Below are positions 10,110-19,026 of a DNA stretch of 64,000 nucleotides, in pieces. Source of the stretch: CAUZWH01 sp965224275 (GTDB taxonomy: Bacteria > Pseudomonadota > Alphaproteobacteria > SHVV01); assembly GCA_965224275.1 (NCBI GenBank), contig CBDCYR010000008.1, positions 169,898 through 233,897 on the forward strand, in the 5' to 3' direction. Each line of letters begins with the position of its first letter. Position 1 is the stretch's first letter. Position numbers and translations under genes: made by a program. The notes beneath the pieces were generated by a model. It worked only from the letters and a program-made list of their open reading frames with translations. It was not told the DNA's origin and made no database searches.

Positions 10110-11526
10110 GAGGAACGATCTCAATGCCGCTACGCTGCTCATAGTCGCGACTAGCGCAGGCATCTTCCATACGGCTCTGTGCCTCGGTCAACCTGTCCGC
10201 TGCACCGTCGGGATCGAGCGTCAACGTTTTGCCATTCTCGACGACCATTATCCCATCGACGTAGACGTCTCGAACAGCGCGTTCAGCAGCCGAGAAAATC
10301 AGGCTGCGAAGCGGATCTCGTAACGGTCGCATGTCGACGTGGCGACCATCGACAACGACGATATCGGCCTTGGCCCCCGACTTCAGGCGACCCAGGTCAT
10401 CGCGTTCGAGCGCGGTTGCACCGCCCACAGTTGCCGCTGCGAATACATCACTAACTTGCAGCGTATTGATATCCTGCGCTGCAATTCGGGCAAACACGGC
10501 CGCGGTTCGAACTTCCTCGATCATGTTGTGAGGAAACGTATCGGTGCCCATGCCCATATTGACACCGGCCCGGATGTAGCGACCGAAGTCCTCCATGATT
10601 TGCCCATAGCGCGAGAACGGCGTTGGACAGTGGGCAACCGAGGTTCCCGTGGTCGCGAGGATGTCGAGGTCACGCGCTGTGTGCCAGTGCAGCCACGAGT
10701 GCTCATCGATAAACAGTCCGTGCCCAAGAATAGTGTGCGGGCCCAGCATACCAATCGCCTCGGCCCATTGGATCGGTGACACGCCGTGGCGTTTGGTCAT
10801 CTCGTGGAACTCGAAAACACTCTGCGACGCGTGTGTCGTAAATGGCGTTTCCGTCTCCTTGGCATAGGCGATGCTGTCGCGAACCAATTCTTCGGTCAGC
10901 GTCTCGATCGTGCCGCCGCACAGGATTCCTTTCATTCGTCCGCTGGGATCGTCCTTTTCGAGCTTCTCGATGGTATCGATCGCGCTTCTGAAATCGCGGC
11001 GGCCGGCGTCTTCGTCCCAGATGAACTTCAATTCGTGCCGGGTCTCGAGTTTCCATTGGGCGGCGCCGTACCAGGGGCCGGCGTACCCGCGCAGGCCGCT
11101 CCGCTTGAGTAGATCGAGCCAACCCTCGAAGGGGAACATCAGGTCAACAACGGTGGTTACGCCGCTTTTGAGAAGCTCCGCATACGCGACTTCGGCGGCC
11201 GCAAGCATGCCCGCTGGGTCGGGGACGAACGCCTGCATACGCTCGTACAAGCCGCTCATATACATCTCGGGAACACCGTGTTCCTCGCGTACGCCTTTGT
11301 AGATGGGTTCGAGCGCCGGGTGTGAGTGGATGTCGACAAATCCCGGCAGAACCACAAGATCACGCCCGTCAATTTCTGTATCGAATTGACCGGCATAGGC
11401 CTTCCCGACGAAGTCGATGGTGTTGCCGGAGAACACGACATCACCGTCGCGCAGATAACGGTGTTCACCCTCGCTCTCATCCCAGGCGATCACCCACGAT
11501 GCGTTGCGAATACATGTCGTTGCCAT
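10084..11526 (-). CDS. Metal-dependent amidohydrolase (TrzN/AtzB/cytosine-deaminase-like)
   Basis: The protein (480 residues from ATG 11526) carries amidohydrolase-fold metal motifs: VDIHSHPALEP (HxH after strand 1), THASQSVFEFHE, GHGLFIDEH, and GMGTDTFPHNM (final Asp). A C-terminal composite domain ends in DIVVVDG and a trailing DPLRSLIFSA stretch. These enzymes hydrolytically deaminate or dechlorinate N-heterocycles or guanine-type substrates; the exact substrate is not inferable. Start is set by GGAGG about 6 nt upstream. Its end overlaps the convergent acyltransferase gene by 26 bp. Confidence 0.86.
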   Translation of the reverse strand: MATTCIRNASWVIAWDESEGEHRYLRDGDVVFSGNTIDFVGKAYAGQFDTEIDGRDLVVLPGFVDIHSHPALEPIYKGVREEHGVPEMYMSGLYERMQAFVPDPAGMLAAAEVAYAELLKSGVTTVVDLMFPFEGWLDLLKRSGLRGYAGPWYGAAQWKLETRHELKFIWDEDAGRRDFRSAIDTIEKLEKDDPSGRMKGILCGGTIETLTEELVRDSIAYAKETETPFTTHASQSVFEFHEMTKRHGVSPIQWAEAIGMLGPHTILGHGLFIDEHSWLHWHTARDLDILATTGTSVAHCPTPFSRYGQIMEDFGRYIRAGVNMGMGTDTFPHNMIEEVRTAAVFARIAAQDINTLQVSDVFAAATVGGATALERDDLGRLKSGAKADIVVVDGRHVDMRPLRDPLRSLIFSAAERAVRDVYVDGIMVVENGKTLTLDPDGAADRLTEAQSRMEDACASRDYEQRSGIEIVPLSLPPFGA

Positions 11527-11572
11527 CCCAACCTCCAAGATCTTGGCCCGAGCATACATCAACTATCTGGCG

Positions 11573-11599
11573 GAAAAGAAAAACGCGGCCGAAGCCGCG
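11573..11599 (-). terminator. Intrinsic terminator of the YHS gene
   Basis: A 6-bp GC hairpin (CGCGGC CGAA GCCGCG, 11584-11599) is followed on the minus strand by a T-rich tract (complement of AAAAGAAAAA). It lies directly downstream of the YHS gene end at 11625 and before the amidohydrolase start at 11526. Confidence 0.75.
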
Positions 11600-11624
11600 C
11601 AACAAGAAGAGAATATCGTACGCG

Positions 11625-12116
11625 TTATTCTTTGCTCAACGACGGCCAATTGGCGTTGGCTTTGGTGATGAAGCCGGAGCGATCCGTATCGAACCGCTTT
11701 TTTATGCCTTTGGAATAGTTGAGATAGAGCTTGCCGTTTTCGACCGAGAACGCACGTGGGTCGATCTTTACCGTATAACCCTGGGCGACGCCGTAGGCGC
11801 AAAATCCGCCGTAAGCGGGTGCGTATTTATCAGGCATGGAAGCAAATTCGTCTCGATTTTCCAGCGATCGAAAACTCCATGTCTTGCCGGCCCACTGATG
11901 AGTGTATTTCTTGGTTCCTCGGATCGCCTTGCTATCGGTGAAATAGGAGACCGGATCGTAACCGCCGATCGCATAATTGGTGCCGTTGGTGTTGACCTTT
12001 TGGGCGGCAAGGACCGGTGATGCAAAGCTCAGAATCAAAGCGGCGATCGCGAGCGCAGCCGCCGACAACGTGACCGCGCGCCAACGAAATAGAGTGGTGG
12101 TTTGTTTCGCAATCAT
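11625..12116 (-). CDS. YHS-domain protein with signal peptide
   Basis: 163 residues with an N-terminal hydrophobic signal segment ending in ...LSFASPVLAA, then a YHS-like domain (AIGGYDPVSYFTDSKAIRG, YAPAYGGFCAYGVAQG). Secreted/periplasmic YHS proteins are widespread in alphaproteobacteria; some are proposed to bind metals or small molecules, but the function of this type is not established. The gene is flanked by its own terminator on the downstream side. The product is probably periplasmic. Confidence 0.88.
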   Translation of the reverse strand: MIAKQTTTLFRWRAVTLSAAALAIAALILSFASPVLAAQKVNTNGTNYAIGGYDPVSYFTDSKAIRGTKKYTHQWAGKTWSFRSLENRDEFASMPDKYAPAYGGFCAYGVAQGYTVKIDPRAFSVENGKLYLNYSKGIKKRFDTDRSGFITKANANWPSLSKE

Positions 12117-12211
12117 GGCATGCCTCTTGCGGTGAACAATGTGCTCCTAACATATGTCGTTTATCCCTGGCCGCGAAGAGATCTCACGAAAAGTTCACGA
12201 AACGTGAGGTG

Positions 12212-13321
12212 TCAAAACGTCACGACGCTGCGAATTGATTCCCCTTTATGCATCAGGTCGAAGCCGTTGTTGATATCGTCCAGTGGCATTGTGTGCGTGA
12301 TGAGATCGTCGATATTGATTTTACCGTCCATGTACCAGTCGACGATTCGCGGTACGTCCGTGCGGCCCTTGGCACCACCGAATGCAGTCCCGCGCCAAAC
12401 CCGGCCGGTCACCAACTGGAACGGCCGCGTTGAAATTTCTTTGCCGGCCCCGGCAACACCAATAATGATGCTTTCGCCCCACCCCTTATGACTGCATTCA
12501 AGGGCCTGTCGCATGGTTTCGACATTTCCGATGCATTCGAAGGAGTAGTCGGCGCCCCCCTTGGTTAGATCAACGAGATGGGGGACGAGGTCGCCGTCGA
12601 CGTCTTTGGGATTTACGAAGTGGGTCATGCCGAACGATTCCGCAAGTTCGCGTCGCGCGGGATTGATGTCGACACCAACGATCATGTCGGCGCCGACCAG
12701 GCGGCAGCCCTGAATGACGTTAAGGCCGATTCCACCCAACCCAAATATGACGCAGTTCGCACCCGGTTCGACCTTGGCGGTATTCATAACCGCACCCAGG
12801 CCTGTGGTGACGCCGCACCCGATGTAGCAAACTTTGTCGAAAGGGGCGTCCTCACGGATCTTGGCAACGGCAATTTCCGGCAACACCGTGAAATTCGCGA
12901 AAGTCGACGTACCCATGTAGTGAAAAATAGGATCGTTCCCGAGCCGGAACCGGCTGGTCCCGTCGGGCATCACGCCACGCCCTTGAGTTTCGCGCACCGC
13001 TTGGCAAAGGTTGGTTTTACCCGACAGGCAATACTCACACTGGCGGCACTCAGGCGTGTAAAGGGGGATGACGTGATCGCCTGGTTTTACGCTGGTCACG
13101 CCCGGACCGACTTCAGCCACCACGCCAGCGCCCTCATGCCCGAGAATTGCCGGGAAGATGCCCTCGGGGTCCGCGCCCGACAACGTAAAAGCGTCGGTAT
13201 GACAGATCCCCGTCGCTTTGACCTCCATCAACACCTCGCCTTCTTTCGGGCCATCCAACTCAACCGTCTCAATGCTGAGCGGATCACCCGCTTTGTGTGC
13301 GACCGCGGCTCGAACCTGCAT
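12212..13321 (-). CDS. adhC: S-(hydroxymethyl)glutathione dehydrogenase / class III alcohol dehydrogenase
   Basis: A 369-residue medium-chain dehydrogenase that reads as a near-consensus class III ADH: GICHTDAFTLSGADPEGIFP (catalytic zinc Cys and the family hallmark), GHEGAGVV, CRQCEYCLSGKTNLC (structural zinc Cys cluster), TSTFANFTV, CGVTTGLGAV, and GLGGIGLNVIQG (NAD-binding). It oxidises S-hydroxymethylglutathione from formaldehyde plus glutathione, using NAD, in the cytoplasm. The start at 13321 has GGGAG ~7 nt upstream. No FrmB/FghA esterase gene is adjacent. Gene names frmA and adhC are both used. Confidence 0.95.
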   Translation of the reverse strand: MQVRAAVAHKAGDPLSIETVELDGPKEGEVLMEVKATGICHTDAFTLSGADPEGIFPAILGHEGAGVVAEVGPGVTSVKPGDHVIPLYTPECRQCEYCLSGKTNLCQAVRETQGRGVMPDGTSRFRLGNDPIFHYMGTSTFANFTVLPEIAVAKIREDAPFDKVCYIGCGVTTGLGAVMNTAKVEPGANCVIFGLGGIGLNVIQGCRLVGADMIVGVDINPARRELAESFGMTHFVNPKDVDGDLVPHLVDLTKGGADYSFECIGNVETMRQALECSHKGWGESIIIGVAGAGKEISTRPFQLVTGRVWRGTAFGGAKGRTDVPRIVDWYMDGKINIDDLITHTMPLDDINNGFDLMHKGESIRSVVTF

Positions 13322-13389
13322 AGCAAATCTCCCTACTCATCGACGTCGTTCGGTAAAAATAGCGTAAGCGGGCCGCAACCCACGGTCAA

Positions 13390-14169
13390 TTACTCACCGA
13401 GGTCGCGTAGACAGAACGACAGGCCGGTAATGCCGCAAGCCATCACCACCAGCCCGAGCGTTGTTTGGACGAGCGATCCCACGAACAACGCGGCCAAGCT
13501 GTTTAGAAGTCCCTGCGAGTGCAACACGGTCGATACCAGCCAATCGATCGGCGCAAACGCGATCGAGATTGGAACCGATGTGAGGATCAAGATCGCAGCG
13601 ATGCGAAACGCATTGCCTTGACTGAGGGTCCAAGATTTTCCAAAGCCCATCGAATCATCGACAGCGGCTGCCGGGAAAACCAGCATGAACCGTGCCTCAA
13701 CAATGAAAACCACCGTCATCCACAGCGCCGCTGTAACAACACCCGCCGCCCCGCCGGTGGCGGCGATAAGGAAACGGATCGGAAGCGCTAGAAACATCGA
13801 CAGAACGATCGTGAGAAGACCGAGCACTACGGTACGACCAAGAAAGACGCTATGGCGACGCTGCCACCGGAGTTCCTGGCCGACGATCGATCCATGGTTG
13901 GGAAGCAAACAACGTCGATGCCACGCGACCGCGAAGACGACCCACCCGGCCAGGCTGACCACTGCGACGACAACACCGGCCAGGATGAAACCCATACTCA
14001 CGGTGGGCACGTCGGTGTTTGGAACTGGTCTGAAGTAACTCAGCAGCGCGCTCGCGGTACCCAAGACCAAGACGATCGGCACACCCAGCAGCGCAAAGTC
14101 TTGCCGTTGGTGCCATACGAATTGATAAGCCTCGTTAACGATGCGAAGGACTTCGAGGCGTTTCACCAT
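13390..14169 (-). CDS. Hypothetical multi-pass membrane protein
   Basis: A 259-residue protein with about five or six hydrophobic segments (such as GVPIVLVLGTASALLSY, AGVVVAVVSLAGWVVFAVAW, ALWMTVVFIVEARFML and ILILTSVPISIAFAP). No recognised domain. It sits upstream of the class III ADH gene on the same strand and ~77 bp downstream of the lipid-kinase homologue's end. It resembles the small, poorly characterised alphaproteobacterial membrane proteins near lipid genes, but I do not recognise the family. Confidence 0.72.
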   Translation of the reverse strand: MVKRLEVLRIVNEAYQFVWHQRQDFALLGVPIVLVLGTASALLSYFRPVPNTDVPTVSMGFILAGVVVAVVSLAGWVVFAVAWHRRCLLPNHGSIVGQELRWQRRHSVFLGRTVVLGLLTIVLSMFLALPIRFLIAATGGAAGVVTAALWMTVVFIVEARFMLVFPAAAVDDSMGFGKSWTLSQGNAFRIAAILILTSVPISIAFAPIDWLVSTVLHSQGLLNSLAALFVGSLVQTTLGLVVMACGITGLSFCLRDLGE

Positions 14170-14246
14170 CTTCGGTTTGGTTCGTGGTGGTGGATCGAAA
14201 AAGGAGTAAGGGCGCTAAGCTTGCTGAGGGTAGCGGATTCGATCCG

Positions 14247-15158
14247 CTAAGTCGGGGAATTTTCCGCCTCCGGTGTTAACAACTGGAGGCATTTTGCCCT
14301 TGCTTCAAAGCGGTTTGGGAGTTCACCGGCATGCTCACCATCAGCGAAAATTGACAGCGGTGGGGCTTGGTCGGGTTGTTCAATATCGACGCACGCACCG
14401 CGACAAAGCGTAATCTGCGGGTGGTTGACGTGAGTTCCTTTGAAAACTTTCGGGAACGTGTAAAGGAATTCTAATCTCGATACCGGCCCGACAATCACAA
14501 CGTCGAGCAAGCCGTCGTCGATCACCGCGTCGGGAGCAATGCGCATGCCGCCGCCCAGCGCGCGCCCGTTGGCAATCGCCACCAACCAGGCGGCCGTCTC
14601 GATCGTTTCGCCGTCAACCGTCAGCCTGATCGGCCGAGGACGATAGGTGACCAGCGTGTTGAGAACGGAGGCGACGTACAGGGCGGTGCCGCTCAACCAG
14701 CGTTGGTCGTTAGCCCACTTATTGGCTTCGGACGAGAAGCCGCAGCCGGCGACACCACAGAATAGGTACTGGCCCACGTTGCCCATATCTACGCTTCGGA
14801 TACGACCGCCGATAAGCGTATCGACGACGGTGTCCAGGCGCGAGACCGATAGGTCGAACTCGGCCGCGAAATCATTGCCTGCACCGGTCGGAATGATGCC
14901 GAAGGGAACCGCCTGGCGCGCGGCGACCCCGGCCAAACGGCCGACGTGCCCATCGCCGCCGCAGGCAATGATCGTGCGGCCCGATTGCGCGGCTTCTATG
15001 GCCACGACCTCGGCATGATCGGCACTGGTTGAGATTATGTACGCCGCATCTATCGACCGTGCCTCGAGGCGTGCGCGCACGTCGGCAAGAACATCGATAT
15101 GTCGCCCGCGGCCCGCCCGCGGGTTTTCGATGATCGTAAGTTGGGGATCTATCGACAT
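14247..15158 (-). CDS. Diacylglycerol/lipid kinase-family protein with altered motif
   Basis: 303 residues with the fold signature of the YegS/DAGK catalytic family: a TIIENPRAGRGRHI start, ACGGDGHVGRLAG, IIPTGAGNDFA, and a C-terminal domain ending in PPLSIFADGEHAGELP (equivalent of the canonical DGE). The nucleotide-binding motif usually reads GGDGTxxE; here it is GGDGH-VGR, so the canonical Thr and acidic residue are replaced. Related proteins phosphorylate diacylglycerol, sphingosine or related lipids. The start at 15158 (ATG) precedes the motif by ~60 residues, as is normal. Activity is uncertain. Confidence 0.8.
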   Translation of the reverse strand: MSIDPQLTIIENPRAGRGRHIDVLADVRARLEARSIDAAYIISTSADHAEVVAIEAAQSGRTIIACGGDGHVGRLAGVAARQAVPFGIIPTGAGNDFAAEFDLSVSRLDTVVDTLIGGRIRSVDMGNVGQYLFCGVAGCGFSSEANKWANDQRWLSGTALYVASVLNTLVTYRPRPIRLTVDGETIETAAWLVAIANGRALGGGMRIAPDAVIDDGLLDVVIVGPVSRLEFLYTFPKVFKGTHVNHPQITLCRGACVDIEQPDQAPPLSIFADGEHAGELPNRFEARAKCLQLLTPEAENSPT

Positions 15159-15235
15159 CGACTCACTTTAGACGCTTTGGGCTTGGTCGGCTGGGTGACG
15201 ACAAGGGCGCCTTGCCGGTAGACTCCGAGGTGATC

Positions 15236-16207
15236 ATGAACGATATCGAAAATCTATCATCCACCTTTCGCGGACTTACCCCGTGGGTGGGTGAGGTGCC
15301 GCAGGGAAATCGCATTAATTTCCTCGGCGTCCTAACGTCGCTCGAATATTTCTCCGATCCCGATGCCCATTTCGATGATGTCGATCGCGTGCGCGCAGGG
15401 TCTTACCAAACCTCGACCCGGCTGCCCGAACTTACTGACGGTGAGGGCTATTTTGAGTGGATCGACCTGTTGGAAGCGGTTCGCGCTGCGCGTGAACGTT
15501 TTGTCATGGTCGAGCTGGGTGGCGGGTATGGGTCACGCTCGGTCGATGCGCACGCAGCCTTATCACGCCTCAACCCGCTACCGGAGCTGTTTGTGGTCGT
15601 CGAAGCGATGGCGCAGCACATTGCCTGGGCCCGCACCCATTTCTCGGCCAATGGTCTGACGCCGGACGCGCACTGGTTTGTCAACGCGCTGGTCAACGCA
15701 TCCGGTCGGCCGGAGTTGTTTGCCCATGCTTCCGGTGTTTACTACAGCGGTGCGGTCGACGGCCCGCCGCGCCGCCGAGTCTTCGATGCGATCACGAGTG
15801 AAGGGCATCTCGAAGCGGTCGCGCGAAACCTTGTCATAGACGGACGCATGGGATTGGCACTGCCGGTGGCGGGCGAGGCCGAGTCGACGATGGAAGTCGA
15901 ATTTGTCAGTGCGATCCGTCTGGCAACGGTTCTCGCGCCATTGCCGGGGGTTGATCTACTGGACGTCGATATCCAGTTTGCCGAGGAAAGCGTCATCCCC
16001 GACGCGATCGAGGATATTGAGCGAAAGGTAAAACGAATTCACATCGGCACGCACGCGCCGCCGATCCACGAAATGCTGCAAGAACTGTTGCAGGAGCGTG
16101 GCTGGCAGATCGTCTTCTCCTATCTGCCTTACGCGACATTCGATACACCGCGCGGCAGATTTGAAACCAAGGACGGGATCCTTAGCGCGATCAATCCAGC
16201 GCTGTAG
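15236..16207 (+). CDS. FkbM-like SAM methyltransferase
   Basis: The 323-residue protein has a Rossmann MTase motif (VMVELGGGYGSRSVDA), LFVVVEAMAQHIAWA, and a C-terminal VKRIHIGTHAPPIHEMLQELLQERGW that resembles the FkbM domain's final strands. FkbM-type enzymes methylate hydroxyls on polyketides or sugars in many bacterial clusters. ATG 15236 is favoured because GAGG lies 5 nt upstream; a TTG at 15212 is weaker. It is divergent from the lipid-kinase homologue and followed by the convergent Sel1 protein gene. Confidence 0.72.
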   Translation: MNDIENLSSTFRGLTPWVGEVPQGNRINFLGVLTSLEYFSDPDAHFDDVDRVRAGSYQTSTRLPELTDGEGYFEWIDLLEAVRAARERFVMVELGGGYGSRSVDAHAALSRLNPLPELFVVVEAMAQHIAWARTHFSANGLTPDAHWFVNALVNASGRPELFAHASGVYYSGAVDGPPRRRVFDAITSEGHLEAVARNLVIDGRMGLALPVAGEAESTMEVEFVSAIRLATVLAPLPGVDLLDVDIQFAEESVIPDAIEDIERKVKRIHIGTHAPPIHEMLQELLQERGWQIVFSYLPYATFDTPRGRFETKDGILSAINPAL

Positions 16208-16221
16208 GACGTCTCCGCGTA

Positions 16222-17154
16222 TCAATCCGCGGTTTTACCCAGGCAATGTTGGTCTTTGGACGCCGGCCGAGACGACCCGCCACCGACTCTTGCCGGACGC
16301 TTTTTGCTACGAGGCGGAACCCAGTCGGCCGCCAAACGCTCTGCTTTGGCAGCCAGCCCGACGGACATTCCACCAACCATTTCGTCACGCCGGTGGATGG
16401 CGGCCGTCCGTAACTTGGTGCTCTTGCTGTCGGTCGAGAGGATGAACCACTTCAGTGCTTCAACCGGGTTCTTGTCTACCCCTTGACCATTCTGGTAGGC
16501 GCGGCCCAGGCGATAATAGGCGCGGTCCAACCCGCGTTCGGCGGCGGCGACGTACCATCTGATCGCCTGCTGATGATCGACGCGGAGACCGAGGCCCTTA
16601 CGGTAGGCCTGACCGAGCCGGTATTGCGCGCGGTGAAATCCTTTTTCGGCGGCGCGGCGAAACCATTTGACCGACTCAAAATAGCTCCGTTTTGTACCGA
16701 TGCCGCGCAGGTACGACTGCCCGACATTATACTGCGCCTTCACGTGTCCGCTGTCGGCGGCGAGCAGGAACCAGCGCTGGGCTTGTTCTTCGTCGTGCTC
16801 CACCCCTTTGCCGCGACGATAGGCGAGGCCGAGATTGTACTGGGCGAGCCTGAAGCCCTGCTCGGCTGCCTCGCTATAAAATTCAGCCGCACGTTCGCAA
16901 TCTTCTTCGACCCCGACGCCCTTGGCGTAGTGCCAGCCAAGGTTGGTTAGGGCGCGCAGGTCGCCCTCGGCAGCGGCGGCGCGATAAAGCTCCATGGCCT
17001 TTTCGTAGTCGCCGTTCTTGGCCGCTCGCAGTCCGTCGTCAAACGACGCCCATGCAATCGGAACAAACAGAATTGTTGCGCCAAGGACGGCCAGAGCAAG
17101 GCGTTTCATAGAGCGGCGAGCGGTGACGGTTTGGAGGATTCGACTTGGACTCAT
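16222..17154 (-). CDS. Secreted Sel1-repeat protein
   Basis: After a signal peptide (core region RLALAVLGATILFVPIAWA) the protein has six or seven Sel1-like repeats of ~36 residues (LTNLGWHYAKGVGVEEDCERA, AQYNLGLAYRRGKGVEHD, AQYNVGQSYLRGIG, AQYRLGQAYRKGLG, AYYRLGRAYQNGQG), and a basic tail. Sel1 repeats are alpha-alpha hairpin scaffolds used for protein interaction. ATG 17154 has a weak AGG upstream; ATG 17109 gives a shorter, more typical signal peptide and is nearly as likely. A second Sel1 gene begins divergently at 17375. Confidence 0.85.
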   Translation of the reverse strand: MSPSRILQTVTARRSMKRLALAVLGATILFVPIAWASFDDGLRAAKNGDYEKAMELYRAAAAEGDLRALTNLGWHYAKGVGVEEDCERAAEFYSEAAEQGFRLAQYNLGLAYRRGKGVEHDEEQAQRWFLLAADSGHVKAQYNVGQSYLRGIGTKRSYFESVKWFRRAAEKGFHRAQYRLGQAYRKGLGLRVDHQQAIRWYVAAAERGLDRAYYRLGRAYQNGQGVDKNPVEALKWFILSTDSKSTKLRTAAIHRRDEMVGGMSVGLAAKAERLAADWVPPRSKKRPARVGGGSSRPASKDQHCLGKTAD

Positions 17155-17374
17155 ACCTATTCCTGGGCCTGTAACAGCTCCCACCCACAATATATGGCAA
17201 TGAGTAGGAGGAACACCCTAGGCAGTCTACGTAGATACCCCGAATCCCCAATACAAGATGAAAGTCTGTCTATTGCGAGGTACTCCATAAGAGGGGGTTC
17301 GCTGCGTCAGCTTGAATTGGCCTACAACCGCCAGTCACACTTACCGAACCGAGAATGCTGCTAAGGTGAGCATC

Positions 17375-18091
17375 ATGAGAACCCGGCTACGGTTGATTGT
17401 TGCGCTATTTGCGTCAGTGATTGCGATTGCTGCGCAGCCAACCGCACCGCGGGCGGATATGAGCTTGGGGCAATCGGCGTTTGAACAGGGTGATTATGAA
17501 GGCGCGTTCACGGCGTGGCTGGCCTCGGCCGAGCAAGGCCACACCGAGGCGCAACTCAATATCGGGTTTCTCTACCGCGCCGGCGCTGGTGTTGCCAAAG
17601 ACGTGGTCGCCGCTTTCATGTGGTTTGAGAAGGCGGCACTGCAGGGAATGCCGGAGGCGCAAGTCGCGGTTGGTGGGTCCTATCTGCAGGGCGTCGGAGT
17701 CGACAAGGACGACAGCCAAGCAGAACAGTGGCTACGTAAAGCCGCTGTTCAGGGGTACCCGGACGGTCAGGTTAATCTCGGCATGCTCTATATTCAGGGT
17801 CGCGGCGTCGCGCCCGATCTTGCCGCGGCGGCACAATGGTTTACCAAGGCAGCCGCCCAAGATGACTCGAACGGTCAACTCCACCTCGGGATGCTCCATG
17901 CCCAAGGGCTCGAGGGCTCGCCGGACTTTGTCGAAGCGTTGAAATGGTTCGCAATCGTTTCTCGAAAGGGTGACGACCACGCCCAACAAGCGCGGCAATT
18001 TGGGTCGGTCATCATCGAGCGAATGGCGCCCGATCAGATCGCAACAGCGCAACGCCGGGCCAAAGAGTGGCGGCGCGCACGAACCAAATAG
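17375..18091 (+). CDS. Secreted Sel1-repeat protein
   Basis: A 238-residue protein with an N-terminal signal peptide (RLRLIVALFASVIAIAAQP) and about five Sel1 repeats (GHTEAQLNIGFLYRAGAG, AQVAVGGSYLQGVGVDKD, GQVNLGMLYIQGRG, GQLHLGMLHAQGLEG). ATG 17375 is chosen because AAGG lies 6 nt upstream and it opens the signal peptide. Divergent from the other Sel1 gene. The stop lies 13 bp before the DinB-family start, so the two may be transcribed together. No other domain is present. Confidence 0.85.
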   Translation: MRTRLRLIVALFASVIAIAAQPTAPRADMSLGQSAFEQGDYEGAFTAWLASAEQGHTEAQLNIGFLYRAGAGVAKDVVAAFMWFEKAALQGMPEAQVAVGGSYLQGVGVDKDDSQAEQWLRKAAVQGYPDGQVNLGMLYIQGRGVAPDLAAAAQWFTKAAAQDDSNGQLHLGMLHAQGLEGSPDFVEALKWFAIVSRKGDDHAQQARQFGSVIIERMAPDQIATAQRRAKEWRRARTK

Positions 18092-18104
18092 CGGCGGCCG
18101 AGGG

Positions 18105-18635
18105 ATGACCGAAGACGATGGCCTGATCCGCAATTTCAGATTGCTTGCGGCGTACAACCGCGGTGCCAATCGGCTGCTTTACGATGCCTGTGCGCAACTT
18201 TCGCAGGCTGAACTTAAGCAACCCCGGCCCGCATTCTTCAAAAGCATCCACGGGACCCTGAACCACATACTGCTCGGGGATCGCAACTACCTCGCCCGGT
18301 TCGGCGGTGCCAACCCCTCAGCCGCTAATCTCGATGCGATCCTGTATGACGATTTCGAAGAGTTGCGCGCGGCGCGTAGCGAACAGGACGTCCGCATTGA
18401 TGAATTTACCGCCGCACTGACAACCGCGGTACTCGATCGCGTGATCAGTTATGTCAATCATCAAGGGTTGGCGTTTGATGATCCCATCAGGTTGCTGCTG
18501 CCACACCTATTCAACCACCAGACCCACCATCGCGGCCAGATCCACGATCTGTTGATGCAAACCAGTGTCGCACCGCCCTCTCTGGATATGCATCGCGTGC
18601 TTAAACCAAGGCCCGAAACCGTCCTCGAAGTTTGA
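18105..18635 (+). CDS. DinB-family protein
   Basis: A 176-residue protein with DinB/YfiT-type metal-binding features: FKSIHGTLNHILLGDRNYLARFG near residue 45 and HLFNHQTHHRGQIHDLLMQ near the C-terminus (three histidine metal ligands of the four-helix bundle). DinB-family proteins are small helical bundles of mostly unknown function; some are thiol-transferase-like enzymes. ATG 18105 follows GAGGG. It is translationally close to the Sel1 gene upstream. Confidence 0.8.
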   Translation: MTEDDGLIRNFRLLAAYNRGANRLLYDACAQLSQAELKQPRPAFFKSIHGTLNHILLGDRNYLARFGGANPSAANLDAILYDDFEELRAARSEQDVRIDEFTAALTTAVLDRVISYVNHQGLAFDDPIRLLLPHLFNHQTHHRGQIHDLLMQTSVAPPSLDMHRVLKPRPETVLEV

Positions 18636-18640
18636 CGACT

Positions 18641-18764
18641 AGAGCATTTCAGGATTAGCTCGACCCATCCCACTCCCCCGGCCCAACCACCCGATAAGGG
18701 TACCCTTGGGGTGGTTGGGCCGGGGGAGTGGGATGGCCAAGTCGACGCAATCCTGAAATGCTCT
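18641..18764. mobile_element. MITE-like 124-bp imperfect palindrome
   Basis: The ends are a perfect 16-bp inverted repeat (AGAGCATTTCAGGATT at 18641-18656, complement at 18749-18764). Inside are a second pair of arms of ~27 bp with identical content (CCATCCCACTCCCCCGGCCC and its complement). Together they form a long cruciform/hairpin with a ~20-nt loop. No coding capacity. It sits immediately 3' of the DinB-family gene, where it could also serve as a terminator. The symmetry resembles dispersed alphaproteobacterial repeats. Confidence 0.75.
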
Positions 18765-18766
18765 GG

Positions 18767-19003
18767 ATGATGAACGTACGCGACGCCGATGGCCGCATCA
18801 TCGGCTCCTGCCGGCGTCAACTCGGCCGCCGTATCACCGCCATCGATGCCGGTAAATCCATCAGCTATGAGATCTGTGATTGGGAATTTGAGGACGCGAC
18901 GATTGATCGTTGCGTGTGTTTGCGGCGCACCCAGGATCCGGAATTGTTGCCGGGCTGGCGGCCGCGCGAAATCGATATCTCGTCCGCGTTTCGGCTGGAT
19001 TAG
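18767..19003 (+). CDS. Short unrecognised ORF downstream of the MITE
   Basis: The frame encodes about 78 residues (MMNVRDADGRIIGSCRRQLG..., ending in ISSAFRLD) and reads like globular protein sequence. It directly follows the MITE, so either the start has been displaced or the gene is a remnant. I do not recognise the family. An overlapping longer minus-strand frame covers this region but reads as a shadow. Confidence 0.3.
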   Translation: MMNVRDADGRIIGSCRRQLGRRITAIDAGKSISYEICDWEFEDATIDRCVCLRRTQDPELLPGWRPREIDISSAFRLD

Positions 19004-19026
19004 GACGTTCGGTCCAGAAGTTCGTT

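Noticed and set aside
12578..13621. Plus-strand reading frame of ~347 codons opposite the class III alcohol dehydrogenase
   Set aside because: Exact antisense of a highly conserved gene; no domain of its own.
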